From the NCBI RefSeq assembly GCF_900078195.1, contig NZ_FJVE01000007.1:62001-126000 (forward strand): a stretch of DNA of 64,000 nt, in the 5' to 3' direction. A program made the translations under genes and the position numbers. This stretch comes from Clostridium sp. Marseille-P299. Its GTDB lineage: Bacteria > Bacillota > Clostridia > Lachnospirales > Lachnospiraceae. The notes below the pieces were generated by a model. That model saw only the letters and a program-made list of their open reading frames with translations. It made no database searches and had not been told where the DNA came from. How positions within the stretch are numbered: position 1 is the first letter of the stretch; each line of letters opens with the position of its first letter. Shown here one piece after another: positions 8,714 through 17,145 of this stretch.

Positions 8714-9451
8714 ATGGCAATGTTAGAAATAAATGATTTGAAAGTGTCTTATGGAATGATTCAAGCCATTAAAGGAATTTCCTTTGAAGTTAATGAAGGC
8801 GAAGTTATTGCACTCATTGGTGCAAATGGTGCTGGAAAAACTACTATTTTGCATACCATTACAGGTTTGGTTCCTGCAAAAGAAGGAAGCATTCTATTTG
8901 ATGCAACGATGAAAAATGGAACAACAGAAAAAATTGATTTGAGAAAAACTCCGGCACATAAAATTGTTTCATATGGTATGGCCCATGTTCCAGAAGGAAG
9001 AAGAATCTTTGCAGAGTTATCGGTATACGATAATTTAATTATGGGTGCCTATACAAGAAATGATAAAAAAGAGATGGAAGATACTCTTAAAATGATATAT
9101 AAGCGTTTCCCAAGATTACAGGAAAGAAAGAAACAAATTGCAGGTACCTTATCTGGTGGAGAGCAACAAATGTTAGCGATGGGGCGTGCTTTAATGTCAC
9201 ATCCAAAAATTTTATTATTAGATGAGCCTTCCATGGGATTGTCTCCTCTTTTTGTTTCTGAAATCTTTAATATCATTGAAGAGATTAGTAAAAGTGGAAC
9301 AACAGTACTTTTAGTAGAGCAAAATGCGAAAAAGGCATTGTCCATTGCCAATCGTGCATACGTACTTGAAACAGGTAATATTGTATTACAAGGAGATGCA
9401 AAAGAATTAATGGATAATGATTCTGTAAAGAAAGCTTATTTGGGTGAGTAA
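8714..9451 (+). CDS. livF: branched-chain amino acid ABC transporter ATPase LivF
   Basis: 245 residues. Walker A is GANGAGKTT, the LivF-typical HVPEGRRIFAELSVYDNL follows, then signature LSGGEQQMLAMGRAL and Walker B ILLLDEPSMGLSP. It is the last gene of livHMGF, 13 bases after livG with an AGGAGG-like ribosome site. Confidence 0.93.
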   Translation: MAMLEINDLKVSYGMIQAIKGISFEVNEGEVIALIGANGAGKTTILHTITGLVPAKEGSILFDATMKNGTTEKIDLRKTPAHKIVSYGMAHVPEGRRIFAELSVYDNLIMGAYTRNDKKEMEDTLKMIYKRFPRLQERKKQIAGTLSGGEQQMLAMGRALMSHPKILLLDEPSMGLSPLFVSEIFNIIEEISKSGTTVLLVEQNAKKALSIANRAYVLETGNIVLQGDAKELMDNDSVKKAYLGE

Positions 9452-9557
9452 ACGATACAAATAATATATCAATTTAAATATAATAAGTAATTCTAAATTC
9501 GCACAAACACAAGACTTGATGTTTATGTAGAATTTATAATTGCAGAAAGAGGTTAGT

Positions 9558-10184
9558 ATGAATAATTTTGTGATTACTATTGCAAGAGGATACGGAAGTG
9601 GCGGTAGAACCATTGGAAAGATGCTTGCAGAACGTTTAGGCGTTCATTATTATGACAGAGAATTGATGCGACTTGCCTCAGATGAGAGTGGAATTAATGA
9701 AGAGTTATTTGTAAAGGCAGATGAAAAGCTTAAGAAAAGTCTATTATTTCGAATTGCTAAAAAGACTTATAAAGGCGAATTAATCCCTCCAGACAGTGAT
9801 GATTTTGTTTCAAATGACAATTTATTTCAGTATCAAGCGAAGGTAATTAAAGAAATTGCTGCAGCGGAATCTTGCGTTATCGTCGGAAGATGTGCAGACT
9901 ATGTTCTTAAGGATTATGACAATGTTATTAAAATATTTGTCCATGCGCCATTTGAGGATTGCGTTGAGACATTAAAAGGGATGAGTTCTCTTTCTGAAGA
10001 CGAGATTAAGAAAAAAATTACTTCAATCGATACTCATAGAGCAGAATATTATAAATATTACACCGGACGAGATTGGACAAATGCTGCAAATTATGATTTA
10101 TGCCTTAATAGTAGTAAATTAGGATTCGAGAAATGTGTTGATATCGTAATTGACTATATGAATATTCGAATGAAGAGAGGCTAG
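9558..10184 (+). CDS. cytidylate-kinase-like family protein
   Basis: 208 residues. ATG 9558 is chosen because GAGG (9549-9552) precedes it at good spacing; an in-frame TTG at 9540 lacks one. The N-terminal P-loop variant ITIARGYGSGGRTIGKMLAE and HYYDRELMRLAS are typical of the cytidylate kinase-like family (PF13189 type). The GRCADYVLKDY strand and a late RAEYYKYYTGRDW segment also fit. Members are assumed to phosphorylate a nucleotide, but substrates are largely unproven. It sits between the liv operon and two aminotransferases, 15 bases before the next gene. Confidence 0.75.
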   Translation: MNNFVITIARGYGSGGRTIGKMLAERLGVHYYDRELMRLASDESGINEELFVKADEKLKKSLLFRIAKKTYKGELIPPDSDDFVSNDNLFQYQAKVIKEIAAAESCVIVGRCADYVLKDYDNVIKIFVHAPFEDCVETLKGMSSLSEDEIKKKITSIDTHRAEYYKYYTGRDWTNAANYDLCLNSSKLGFEKCVDIVIDYMNIRMKRG

Positions 10185-10199
10185 AATTAGGAGGTTACA

Positions 10200-11384
10200 A
10201 TGATAGCTAATAAAATGGTTGACTTAGTAAAAGGTAGTTCCGTGATTCGTGCTATGTTTGAAGAAGGAAAGAATATGGCAAAGATTTATGGTGCTGAAAA
10301 TGTTTTTGATTTTAGTTTAGGTAATCCAAGTGTAGAGCCACCAGAAAAGATACGTGAAGCTTATATTAATATACTAAAAAATGAATCTCAGAATCTTGTT
10401 CATGGCTATATGAATAATGCTGGCTATGAGGATGTAAGGGAGACAATAGCAAATTCATTAAACAAAAAGTTTCAAACGAACTTCCATAAAGAGAATTTAA
10501 TTATGACAGTTGGTGCTGCAGGTGGTCTAAATGTAATATTAAAGACGTTGTTAAATCCAATGGAAGAAGTTATTGTATTTGCTCCGTATTTCGGAGAATA
10601 TCGCAGTTATGTAAGCAATTATGATGGGAAGTTAGTTGTTGTTCCACCAAACACTGTAGATTTTCAACCGAATTTAATTGAGTTTGAGAAAGCCATAACT
10701 AAGAATACGAAAGCTGTCATTGTAAATACGCCCAATAATCCAACCGGTGTAGTTTATTCCGAAGAGACTATATTAAAACTTGCAGAAATTTTAAATAAGA
10801 AGCAAGAAGAGTTTAAAACATCCATTTATCTTATTTCGGATGAACCATATCGTGAACTTGTTTATGACGGAATTAAAGTACCTTATTTGACAAAGTATTA
10901 TAAAAACACGATTGTAGGCTATTCTTTTAGTAAATCTTTATCTTTACCAGGAGAGAGAATTGGATATTTAGTTATTCCAGATGAAGTGGATGACGCAACA
11001 GATGTTATAGGGGCTGCAAACGTGGCGAATCGAATTTTAGGCTTTGTAAATGCTCCTTCATTAACACAGCGTGTTGTTGCTTGTTGTATTGATGAAGAAG
11101 TAGACGTAGAAGTTTATAATAAAAATCGTGAACTTTTGTATGATGCTCTAGTTAGCTATGGTTTTGAATGTATAAAACCACAAGGTGCATTCTACTTATT
11201 CATAAAGAGCTTTGAAGATGATGATGTAGCATTTTCACAGAAGGCAAAGAAATATAATTTATTAATTGTTCCAGGATCCTCCTTTGGATGTCCAGGTTAT
11301 TGTAGAATTGCTTACTGTGTTGATTATGATATGATAAAACGTTCCCTTACTAGTTTTGAAAAATTAGCAAGGGAGTATAAATAA
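10200..11384 (+). CDS. pyridoxal-phosphate-dependent aminotransferase, class I/II
   Basis: 394 residues of fold-type I. PLP-site features are NTPNNPTGVVYS (about residue 178), the SDEPYRELVYDG Asp/Tyr pair, and Schiff-base Lys245 in YSFSKSLSLPGERIGY. This pattern is that of aspartate/alanine-type aminotransferases. Substrate cannot be fixed from sequence. It is preceded by AGGAGG and is probably co-transcribed with the kinase-like gene, with hisC next. Confidence 0.85.
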   Translation: MIANKMVDLVKGSSVIRAMFEEGKNMAKIYGAENVFDFSLGNPSVEPPEKIREAYINILKNESQNLVHGYMNNAGYEDVRETIANSLNKKFQTNFHKENLIMTVGAAGGLNVILKTLLNPMEEVIVFAPYFGEYRSYVSNYDGKLVVVPPNTVDFQPNLIEFEKAITKNTKAVIVNTPNNPTGVVYSEETILKLAEILNKKQEEFKTSIYLISDEPYRELVYDGIKVPYLTKYYKNTIVGYSFSKSLSLPGERIGYLVIPDEVDDATDVIGAANVANRILGFVNAPSLTQRVVACCIDEEVDVEVYNKNRELLYDALVSYGFECIKPQGAFYLFIKSFEDDDVAFSQKAKKYNLLIVPGSSFGCPGYCRIAYCVDYDMIKRSLTSFEKLAREYK

Positions 11385-11421
11385 CATAATAGTCTAATCT
11401 TTGAATTGACAGGAGGTAGTC

Positions 11422-12495
11422 ATGCGAGCTTGGGAAAGTAATATAAGAAGAGTTTCTCCTTATGTACCAGGAGAACAGCCAAATCTTTCTAATATGATAA
11501 AATTAAATACAAATGAAAATCCTTATCCACCAGCACCTGCAATCAGGAATATGCTAACACAGATAGATACGGATGTATTACGACTTTATCCAGATCCAGA
11601 TGCGAAAGCCTTGGTAAAAGAGCTAGCTAATTTTTATCAGGTAAATGATGAAAATGTATTTGTAGGCGTTGGATCGGATGACGTAATTGCAATGGCTTTT
11701 TTGACCTTCTTCAATTCAAAGAAACCAATTTTATTTCCCGATATTACTTATTCATTTTATGATGTTTGGGCGGATTTATATAGAATTCCATATGAGCGAC
11801 CAGCACTTGATCAGGAGTTTAGAATTCGTAAAGAGGATTATTATAAGGAAAATGGCGGAGTTGTTATAGCGAATCCAAATGCGCCTACATCCATTGCAGA
11901 AGGAATAGAGGTAATTGAGGATATTTTAATTCATAACCAAGATGTTATCGTTATTGTAGATGAAGCCTATGTGGATTTTGGGGCAGAATCTGCAATAAGT
12001 TTAACAAAGAAGTATGAAAATTTATTAGTGATTCAAACATTTTCAAAATCAAGGTCTATGGCGGGCATGAGAATTGGATATGCCATAGGCAATAAAGATC
12101 TTATAAAGGCTTTAAATGATGTAAAATCTTCATATAATTCGTATACGATGAATCAAATCTCAATTCTATTTGGTACAGAAGCAGTACGTGATACTAGTTA
12201 TTTTTATCAGTGCATTGAAAAGATAATTGAAACAAGGGAATATGTAAAAGAGGAATTGAAAAAGTTAGGATTTCTTTTTCCAGACTCAAAAACCAATTTT
12301 TTATTCATTACACACAAGGATATCAATGCAAAAGACTTATTTTTAGCACTACGTGAACAAGGTATCTTTGTGCGTTACTTTGATAAACCAAGAATTGATA
12401 ATTATTTAAGAGTAACAATTGGCACATACAAACAAATGCAAGTGTTTATTGATTTTGTAAAGCAATATTGTGAAAATTATTATAAGTTAAAATAG
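11422..12495 (+). CDS. hisC: histidinol-phosphate aminotransferase family protein
   Basis: 357 residues of fold-type I PLP enzyme. LNTNENPYPPAP near residue 30 and FSKSRSMAGMRIGYAIG with Schiff-base Lys209 are HisC hallmarks. HisC converts imidazole acetol phosphate and glutamate to histidinol phosphate. The gene is not next to other his genes, so a related role (aromatic aminotransferase or threonine-phosphate decarboxylase-like) remains possible. It starts 37 bases after another aminotransferase, with AGGAGG. Confidence 0.75.
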   Translation: MRAWESNIRRVSPYVPGEQPNLSNMIKLNTNENPYPPAPAIRNMLTQIDTDVLRLYPDPDAKALVKELANFYQVNDENVFVGVGSDDVIAMAFLTFFNSKKPILFPDITYSFYDVWADLYRIPYERPALDQEFRIRKEDYYKENGGVVIANPNAPTSIAEGIEVIEDILIHNQDVIVIVDEAYVDFGAESAISLTKKYENLLVIQTFSKSRSMAGMRIGYAIGNKDLIKALNDVKSSYNSYTMNQISILFGTEAVRDTSYFYQCIEKIIETREYVKEELKKLGFLFPDSKTNFLFITHKDINAKDLFLALREQGIFVRYFDKPRIDNYLRVTIGTYKQMQVFIDFVKQYCENYYKLK

Positions 12496-12655
12496 ACTTT
12501 TAGTAGTAATAGATAATTACCAGTAAAAGAATAATACAAAAACTTTAAAATTATGGATAATTGTGGGAAAAGACTAGAAATTTAATTTCCAATCCGTTAT
12601 AATAGGAAAAGGTGTAAAGAAGAACTATATAATTGCTACTAAAGGAGGAGATTTC

Positions 12656-13048
12656 ATGAGAATACTTATTGCTGAAGATGATTTTGCAAGCAGAAAATTC
12701 ATGTTACGGTTTTTAGCAAAGTATGGCGAATGTGATGTTACTGTGGATGGTATGGAAGCTGTGGATGCTTTTACAATGGCACTTGAGGCGAATGAAGGTT
12801 ATGATTTGATTTGCTTAGATATTATGATGCCGGTTCTAGATGGATATCAAACGTTAAAGGCAATTCGTGATATTGAAAAAGAAAATGGCATTCCTGAATC
12901 AACGCAATGTAAAATTATTATGACGACTGCCCTAAGTGAAGGTAGAAATGTTCAAAAAGCTTTTGAGCTTGGTTGTGTTGCCTATGCAGGAAAACCTATT
13001 GACCAACAAAAATTTGAAAATGTTTTAAAAAAGCTAGAAATGATTTAG
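12656..13048 (+). CDS. stand-alone CheY-like response regulator receiver
   Basis: 130 residues, a receiver domain only. The acidic pocket EDD lies at residues 6-8, phospho-acceptor Asp55 in LDIMMPVLDGY, the switch Thr in MTTALS and Lys in AGKPID. No DNA-binding or enzymatic output follows. A strong AAAGGAGG ribosome site precedes it and TATAAT (12598-12603) is a possible -10 box. No chemotaxis gene or kinase is adjacent, so its partner is unknown. Confidence 0.85.
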   Translation: MRILIAEDDFASRKFMLRFLAKYGECDVTVDGMEAVDAFTMALEANEGYDLICLDIMMPVLDGYQTLKAIRDIEKENGIPESTQCKIIMTTALSEGRNVQKAFELGCVAYAGKPIDQQKFENVLKKLEMI

Positions 13049-13158
13049 TATATAATTAAATACATATAGTGGAAAACTGTTGATGATAATTCTAGTCATG
13101 ATTAGATCGATGATGCTGTGAGTTGTTGCCGACGGTTTTTTATATAGAAAAAGTTACG

Positions 13159-13214
13159 AAACTTTTCATTTGGGGATTGCTTAGGTTCTTAGTCACCAAA
13201 TGAAAAGTTTTTTT
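13159..13214 (+). terminator. terminator between the receiver gene and feoA
   Basis: A 15-pair stem (13159-13173 with 13196-13210) around a 22-base loop, then a T-run. The 13049-13158 stretch before it has only a short ACGG-TTTTTT tail near 13133-13141, a possible first terminator, and no gene. Confidence 0.8.
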
Positions 13215-13293
13215 GCGCTGCTAAGAATGTGCAGCTGCACGAATTTGTCCTATAACATACCTTGTTCATTCTAATCAAACTTTGGAAATTATA

Positions 13294-13322
13294 TTGACAG
13301 AATCATTTGGAGGTATTATAAT
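13294..13322 (+). promoter_or_regulatory. promoter of feoAB
   Basis: TTGACA (13294-13299), 17-base spacer, TATAAT (13317-13322); both hexamers match consensus. The predicted start site falls just before the Fur box. Confidence 0.8.
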
Positions 13323-13333
13323 TCGGTTGTTAA

Positions 13334-13348
13334 TGATAATTATTATCA
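13334..13348 (+). promoter_or_regulatory. Fur box (iron-responsive operator)
   Basis: TGATAATTATTATCA is a perfect 7-1-7 palindrome and equals the Bacillus-type Fur consensus TGATAATnATTATCA. It lies 12 bases after the -10 box, over the start of the transcript, where bound Fur-Fe(II) would block transcription. Repression of feoAB when iron is plentiful is inferred from this position. Confidence 0.85.
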
Positions 13349-13375
13349 AAAAGTGAACAAGAAGGTGAGTTAGAC

Positions 13376-13615
13376 ATGACATTACGAGAGTGCAAGGTAG
13401 ATAGAGACTATATTGTAGAGGATATGGACCTTGAGCAGGCAACCATGGTTCGTTTAAAGGCATTGGGATTAACCGATGGAACAAGAATACATATTTTAAA
13501 TAACAAACGAGGGGGATCTGTTATTTTCCATGTAAGAGGTACTAGACTTGCAGTTGGAAAAGATATCGCCGAGGCAATCAATGTTAAGGAAGATGAAAGG
13601 AAGGTAAGCCGATGA
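13376..13615 (+). CDS. feoA: ferrous iron transport protein A (SH3-like)
   Basis: 79 residues, normal for FeoA. A single SH3-like domain contains MVRLKALGLTDGTRIHIL and VRGTRLAVGKDIAEAI, typical family segments. FeoA supports FeoB activity at the inner face of the membrane. Its last four bases overlap the start of feoB (ATGA type), a sign of translational coupling. The promoter and Fur box lie directly upstream. Confidence 0.9.
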   Translation: MTLRECKVDRDYIVEDMDLEQATMVRLKALGLTDGTRIHILNNKRGGSVIFHVRGTRLAVGKDIAEAINVKEDERKVSR

Positions 13616-15663
13616 GGGAAGAATTACAAGTTGGTTTCATTGGTAACCCGAATTGTGGAAAGACTACATTATTTAATGCATATACAGGTGCAAAATTAAA
13701 GGTTGCCAATTGGCCAGGCGTAACCGTAGAGAAAAAAGAAGGTGCTATGAAATACCATAATCATAGATTTAAGTTAGTTGATTTGCCAGGTATTTATAGT
13801 TTGACTTCATATACAATGGAAGAAAAACTATCTAGGCAATTTATTCTAGATTCCGAAGTCGATGTGATTGTGGATGTTGCAGATGCTTCTTGTTTAGAGC
13901 GCAACCTATATCTCACCTTGCAATTAATTGAACTTGGAAAACCAGTAGTTCTAGCTCTTAATATGATGGATATCGTAGAGGAAAGAGGAATGGAAATTGA
14001 TTTGCATCGATTACCAGAGATGTTAGGAATTCCATGTATTCCTGTATCCGCAAGAAAACGCACTGGACTTGATATCTTAATGCATACAATTGCTCATCAT
14101 AAAGAGAAGTGGAAACCTTTAAATATAGAACATCAACATCCAAAATTGTCTAATGATAGTAAACATGTTCACGAACATCATAATGAATACACGATGGTTT
14201 ATTCCGATGAAATTGAAGATAAAATTGATGAAATTACTGATCGTTTAATCAATGCAGGTTTTGAAACTGAGAATTATCGTTGGTATGCAATAAAACTTCT
14301 AGAACATGATGAAGAAATTTTGGAGTTATGTAAGATTGATATTCAAGACATAGCAGATAGAAGTTATGAAAATGATATCATTCAACAAAAGTATGATTTT
14401 ATAGAAGAAATTATTGAGGAATGCCTTGTAAATAAGAATAAAAAGGCAGCGGCTACAGACAAAGTAGATAAGATTTTAACGAATCAATTTTTAGGCCTAC
14501 CAATTTTCTTAGGTATTATGGGAATTGTGTTTTTCTTAACCTTTACGGTTGGTGATATGTTAAAAGGTGGATTTGAATTTGGACTTGAAAAATTTTCAGA
14601 TGCTTTGTTGCAAGGACTGGTGTCCCTACATACAAATGAAGTACTTACTTCACTGATTATTGATGGTATTGTAGCTGGTGTCGGTGGTATTTTAACATTT
14701 TTACCTAATATCTTTATATTATTTTTAGCATTGGCCTTCCTAGAGGATAGCGGATATATGTCTCGAGTTGCGTATGTAATGGATGGAATTATGGGACATC
14801 TTGGTTTGTCTGGTAGAGCGTTTATTCCTATGATTTTAGGATTTGGTTGTACGGTACCAGCAGTTATGGCTTCAAGGGCATTAGAAGATATGCGAGACCG
14901 AAGAAGAACCATACTAGTTACACCATTTATGTCCTGTAGTGCAAGATTACCGATATACGTTTTATTCTCGCAGATGTTTTTTAAAGAAAATGCAATGTTT
15001 GCGGCATTTTCTATGTATCTCATTGGTTTTGTCATAGCAATCTTAGTCGCTTTTATTATGAATAAAATTAGTAGGAAAAGCCAGATGAAGCCACTATTAA
15101 TTGAGTTACCGGAATATAAAACTCCAAATCTTCGTACAATCGCAATCTATGTATGGGATAAAGTAAAAGACTATTTAACAAAGGCCGGAACAACAATTTT
15201 TATTGCCTCCATCATTATATGGTTCATTCTTAATTTTGGAGTTAGTGGAAAGGTAGACGATATGTCTATTAGCTTTGGAGCCACACTTGGAAGGTGGATC
15301 GCTCCATTGTTAGTACCAGCAGGATTAGGTCTATGGCAAATTGCAGTTGCTCTTATTTCAGGGCTTGCAGCAAAAGAAGTAGTAGTTTCTAGTTTTAGTG
15401 TATTATTTGGCATTGCTAATATTAACTCAGCAAGTGGAATGAATAGTTTAGTGGACGTATTACATGGTAGTGGATTTGGAGCTTTGAACGCGTATTCTAT
15501 TATGATTTTTTGTCTACTATATACTCCATGTGTAGCTACGATCGCTGTGGTTAAAAGAGAGTTGAAGTCTGTAAAATGGACGTTATTTACAGTTTTATTC
15601 CAATTAGTTGTTGCATGGTTAGCAGCGACATTAGTGTTTCAAGTAGGAAGTTTATTTTTCTAA
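13612..15663 (+). CDS. feoB: ferrous iron transporter FeoB
   Basis: 683 residues. The N-terminal G domain has G1 GNPNCGKT (11-18), switch I with WPGVTVE, G3 DLPG (57-60) and G4 NMMD (about 117). A helical regulatory domain follows after a His-rich insert (about 180-200: several HxH and HH pairs) that could bind metal. The membrane half contains gate motifs GFGCTVPAVMASRALEDMRD and TPFMSCSARLPIYVLF with the conserved cysteines. It imports Fe(II) across the membrane. The order feoA-feoB-Cys-rich protein is a standard Fe uptake operon. Confidence 0.95.
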   Translation: MREELQVGFIGNPNCGKTTLFNAYTGAKLKVANWPGVTVEKKEGAMKYHNHRFKLVDLPGIYSLTSYTMEEKLSRQFILDSEVDVIVDVADASCLERNLYLTLQLIELGKPVVLALNMMDIVEERGMEIDLHRLPEMLGIPCIPVSARKRTGLDILMHTIAHHKEKWKPLNIEHQHPKLSNDSKHVHEHHNEYTMVYSDEIEDKIDEITDRLINAGFETENYRWYAIKLLEHDEEILELCKIDIQDIADRSYENDIIQQKYDFIEEIIEECLVNKNKKAAATDKVDKILTNQFLGLPIFLGIMGIVFFLTFTVGDMLKGGFEFGLEKFSDALLQGLVSLHTNEVLTSLIIDGIVAGVGGILTFLPNIFILFLALAFLEDSGYMSRVAYVMDGIMGHLGLSGRAFIPMILGFGCTVPAVMASRALEDMRDRRRTILVTPFMSCSARLPIYVLFSQMFFKENAMFAAFSMYLIGFVIAILVAFIMNKISRKSQMKPLLIELPEYKTPNLRTIAIYVWDKVKDYLTKAGTTIFIASIIIWFILNFGVSGKVDDMSISFGATLGRWIAPLLVPAGLGLWQIAVALISGLAAKEVVVSSFSVLFGIANINSASGMNSLVDVLHGSGFGALNAYSIMIFCLLYTPCVATIAVVKRELKSVKWTLFTVLFQLVVAWLAATLVFQVGSLFF

Positions 15664-15686
15664 GCTTGATAGAAAGGATGAAGACA

Positions 15687-15833
15687 ATGGTAGCAACTAT
15701 AGTGATTGGAATTATCATAGCTGCTTATGCAGGAGTGGTAATTCGTAAAAAGGTAAAAGACATGAAAAATGGGAAGTTTTGTAGCTGTGGGTGCAGCGAT
15801 TGTGCATCAAGTTGTCATAAAAAAATTGATTAA
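15687..15833 (+). CDS. FeoB-associated Cys-rich membrane protein
   Basis: 48 residues from ATG 15687 (AAGGA ribosome site at 15674-15678). One N-terminal membrane segment is followed by a short basic stretch and a Cys cluster, CSCGCSDCASSC, close to the PF12669-type family found next to FeoB in Firmicutes. It starts 24 bases after feoB and ends before the operon terminator. The role is unproven; metal handling at the FeoB exit is a reasonable guess. Confidence 0.8.
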   Translation: MVATIVIGIIIAAYAGVVIRKKVKDMKNGKFCSCGCSDCASSCHKKID

Positions 15834-15850
15834 TTATTAAAATTGAATTA

Positions 15851-15913
15851 AGCTGTTGTAAAAAGCATTTTATTACTCAAAATATGAAATGCTATTTACA
15901 ACAGCTCTTTTTT
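15851..15913 (+). terminator. terminator of the feo operon
   Basis: AGCTGTTGTAAA (15851-15862) pairs with TTTACAACAGCT (15895-15906), with a second inner pairing AAGCATTT/AAATGCT, then a T-run. Confidence 0.85.
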
Positions 15914-16088
15914 AAATAATAGGAAACGAAGACATAAATGTTTTGTCCTATCATTTCTCTATTCTAAAAAAGGATTTCAGCAAGATTTGCAGAATAATAG
16001 TAATAAGAGCAACTTTTTATAAGTTAATTTTTGATTCTAGCAAGAAGTTTGGAGGGTATGGTAAAACGAAGGGAGATGATCTGGTAAT

Positions 16089-17108
16089 ATGGAGAAGTTA
16101 AACATTAGGCAGAAACTAGAACGTTTGGAGCATGATTATTTGAGTCAATATGCATCCTTTAGTGATAGTACATTAGGAAGAGATTTTCCTGAAGAACCAT
16201 GTGATATAAGACCCGCTTATCAAAGGGATCGGGATCGAATTCTTCATTCCAAAGCATTTCGTAGGCTAAAAGGAAAAACACAGGTATTTTTAGCACCTGA
16301 GGGAGACCATTATCGTACTAGAATGACTCATACGCTGGAAGTTTCTCAAAACGCTAGAACCATTGCAAAAGCATTACGTTTGAATGAGGATTTAACCGAG
16401 GCGATTGCACTTGGACATGACCTTGGGCATACACCCTTTGGACATGCGGGGGAACGTGCTCTAAATCGCGTATGTGAAGGAGGGTTTCAACATCACTTGC
16501 AGAGCATACGAGCAGTTGAACTTTTAGAAAAGCATGGAGAGGGGTTAAATCTTACGAAGGAAGTTAGAGATGGTATTTTAAATCATCAAACAGCAGGAAA
16601 TCCAAGTACCTTAGAAGGTAAAGTAGTAAGGTTATCTGACAAAATTGCTTATATTAACCATGATATCGATGATGCAATTCGTGGAAAAATAATTAAGGAA
16701 GAAGAAATTCCAGAAGAGTTTACCAATATTCTTGGGCATAACTCAAAAAAACGTTTGGATACTCTAATTCATGACATAGTAATTCATAGTGAAGGTAAAA
16801 ATGATATATTAATGTCAAAAGAGGTAGAGAATGCAATGATGATGTTGCGTAAATATATGTTTCGTAGTGTATATACAAACCCAGTTGCAAAAGGCCAAGA
16901 AGCGAAGGCTGAAAAAATGATTGAGCAATTGTTTACTTATTATAATGATCATTTGGAGTGTTTGCCAGAAGAATATCGCTTTATGATATTTGAAAAAGGA
17001 GAGCCTGCAAGTAGAGTTGTTTGTGATTATATTGCAGGTATGACAGATCGATATGCTGTTATTAAATACAAAGAAATAATGATACCTACCTTTTGGGAGG
17101 TTTATTAG
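16089..17108 (+). CDS. dgt: dGTP triphosphohydrolase-like HD-domain protein
   Basis: 339 residues. The HD metal site is readable: His in RMTHTLEVSQ, HD in LGHDLGHTPFGHAGE, and Asp in RLSDKIAYINHDIDDA. The N-terminal RDRDRILHSKAFRRLKGKTQ is typical of dNTPases. It would hydrolyse dGTP or other dNTPs to nucleoside and triphosphate. Position directly upstream of dnaG is common in Clostridia. The ribosome site GGGAG is rather far (13 bases) from the ATG. Confidence 0.88.
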   Translation: MEKLNIRQKLERLEHDYLSQYASFSDSTLGRDFPEEPCDIRPAYQRDRDRILHSKAFRRLKGKTQVFLAPEGDHYRTRMTHTLEVSQNARTIAKALRLNEDLTEAIALGHDLGHTPFGHAGERALNRVCEGGFQHHLQSIRAVELLEKHGEGLNLTKEVRDGILNHQTAGNPSTLEGKVVRLSDKIAYINHDIDDAIRGKIIKEEEIPEEFTNILGHNSKKRLDTLIHDIVIHSEGKNDILMSKEVENAMMMLRKYMFRSVYTNPVAKGQEAKAEKMIEQLFTYYNDHLECLPEEYRFMIFEKGEPASRVVCDYIAGMTDRYAVIKYKEIMIPTFWEVY

Positions 17109-17145
17109 ATAAATCTATAGAGTAATTTAGAAGGTTGGAGATAGT

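Noticed and set aside
10200..12495. A histidine biosynthesis cluster
   Set aside because: Only one HisC-like gene is present; neighbours are another aminotransferase, a kinase-like gene and a receiver protein.
14484..15035. 183-codon minus-strand frame inside feoB
   Set aside because: It is the antisense shadow of the membrane part of FeoB; no ribosome site and no recognisable protein.
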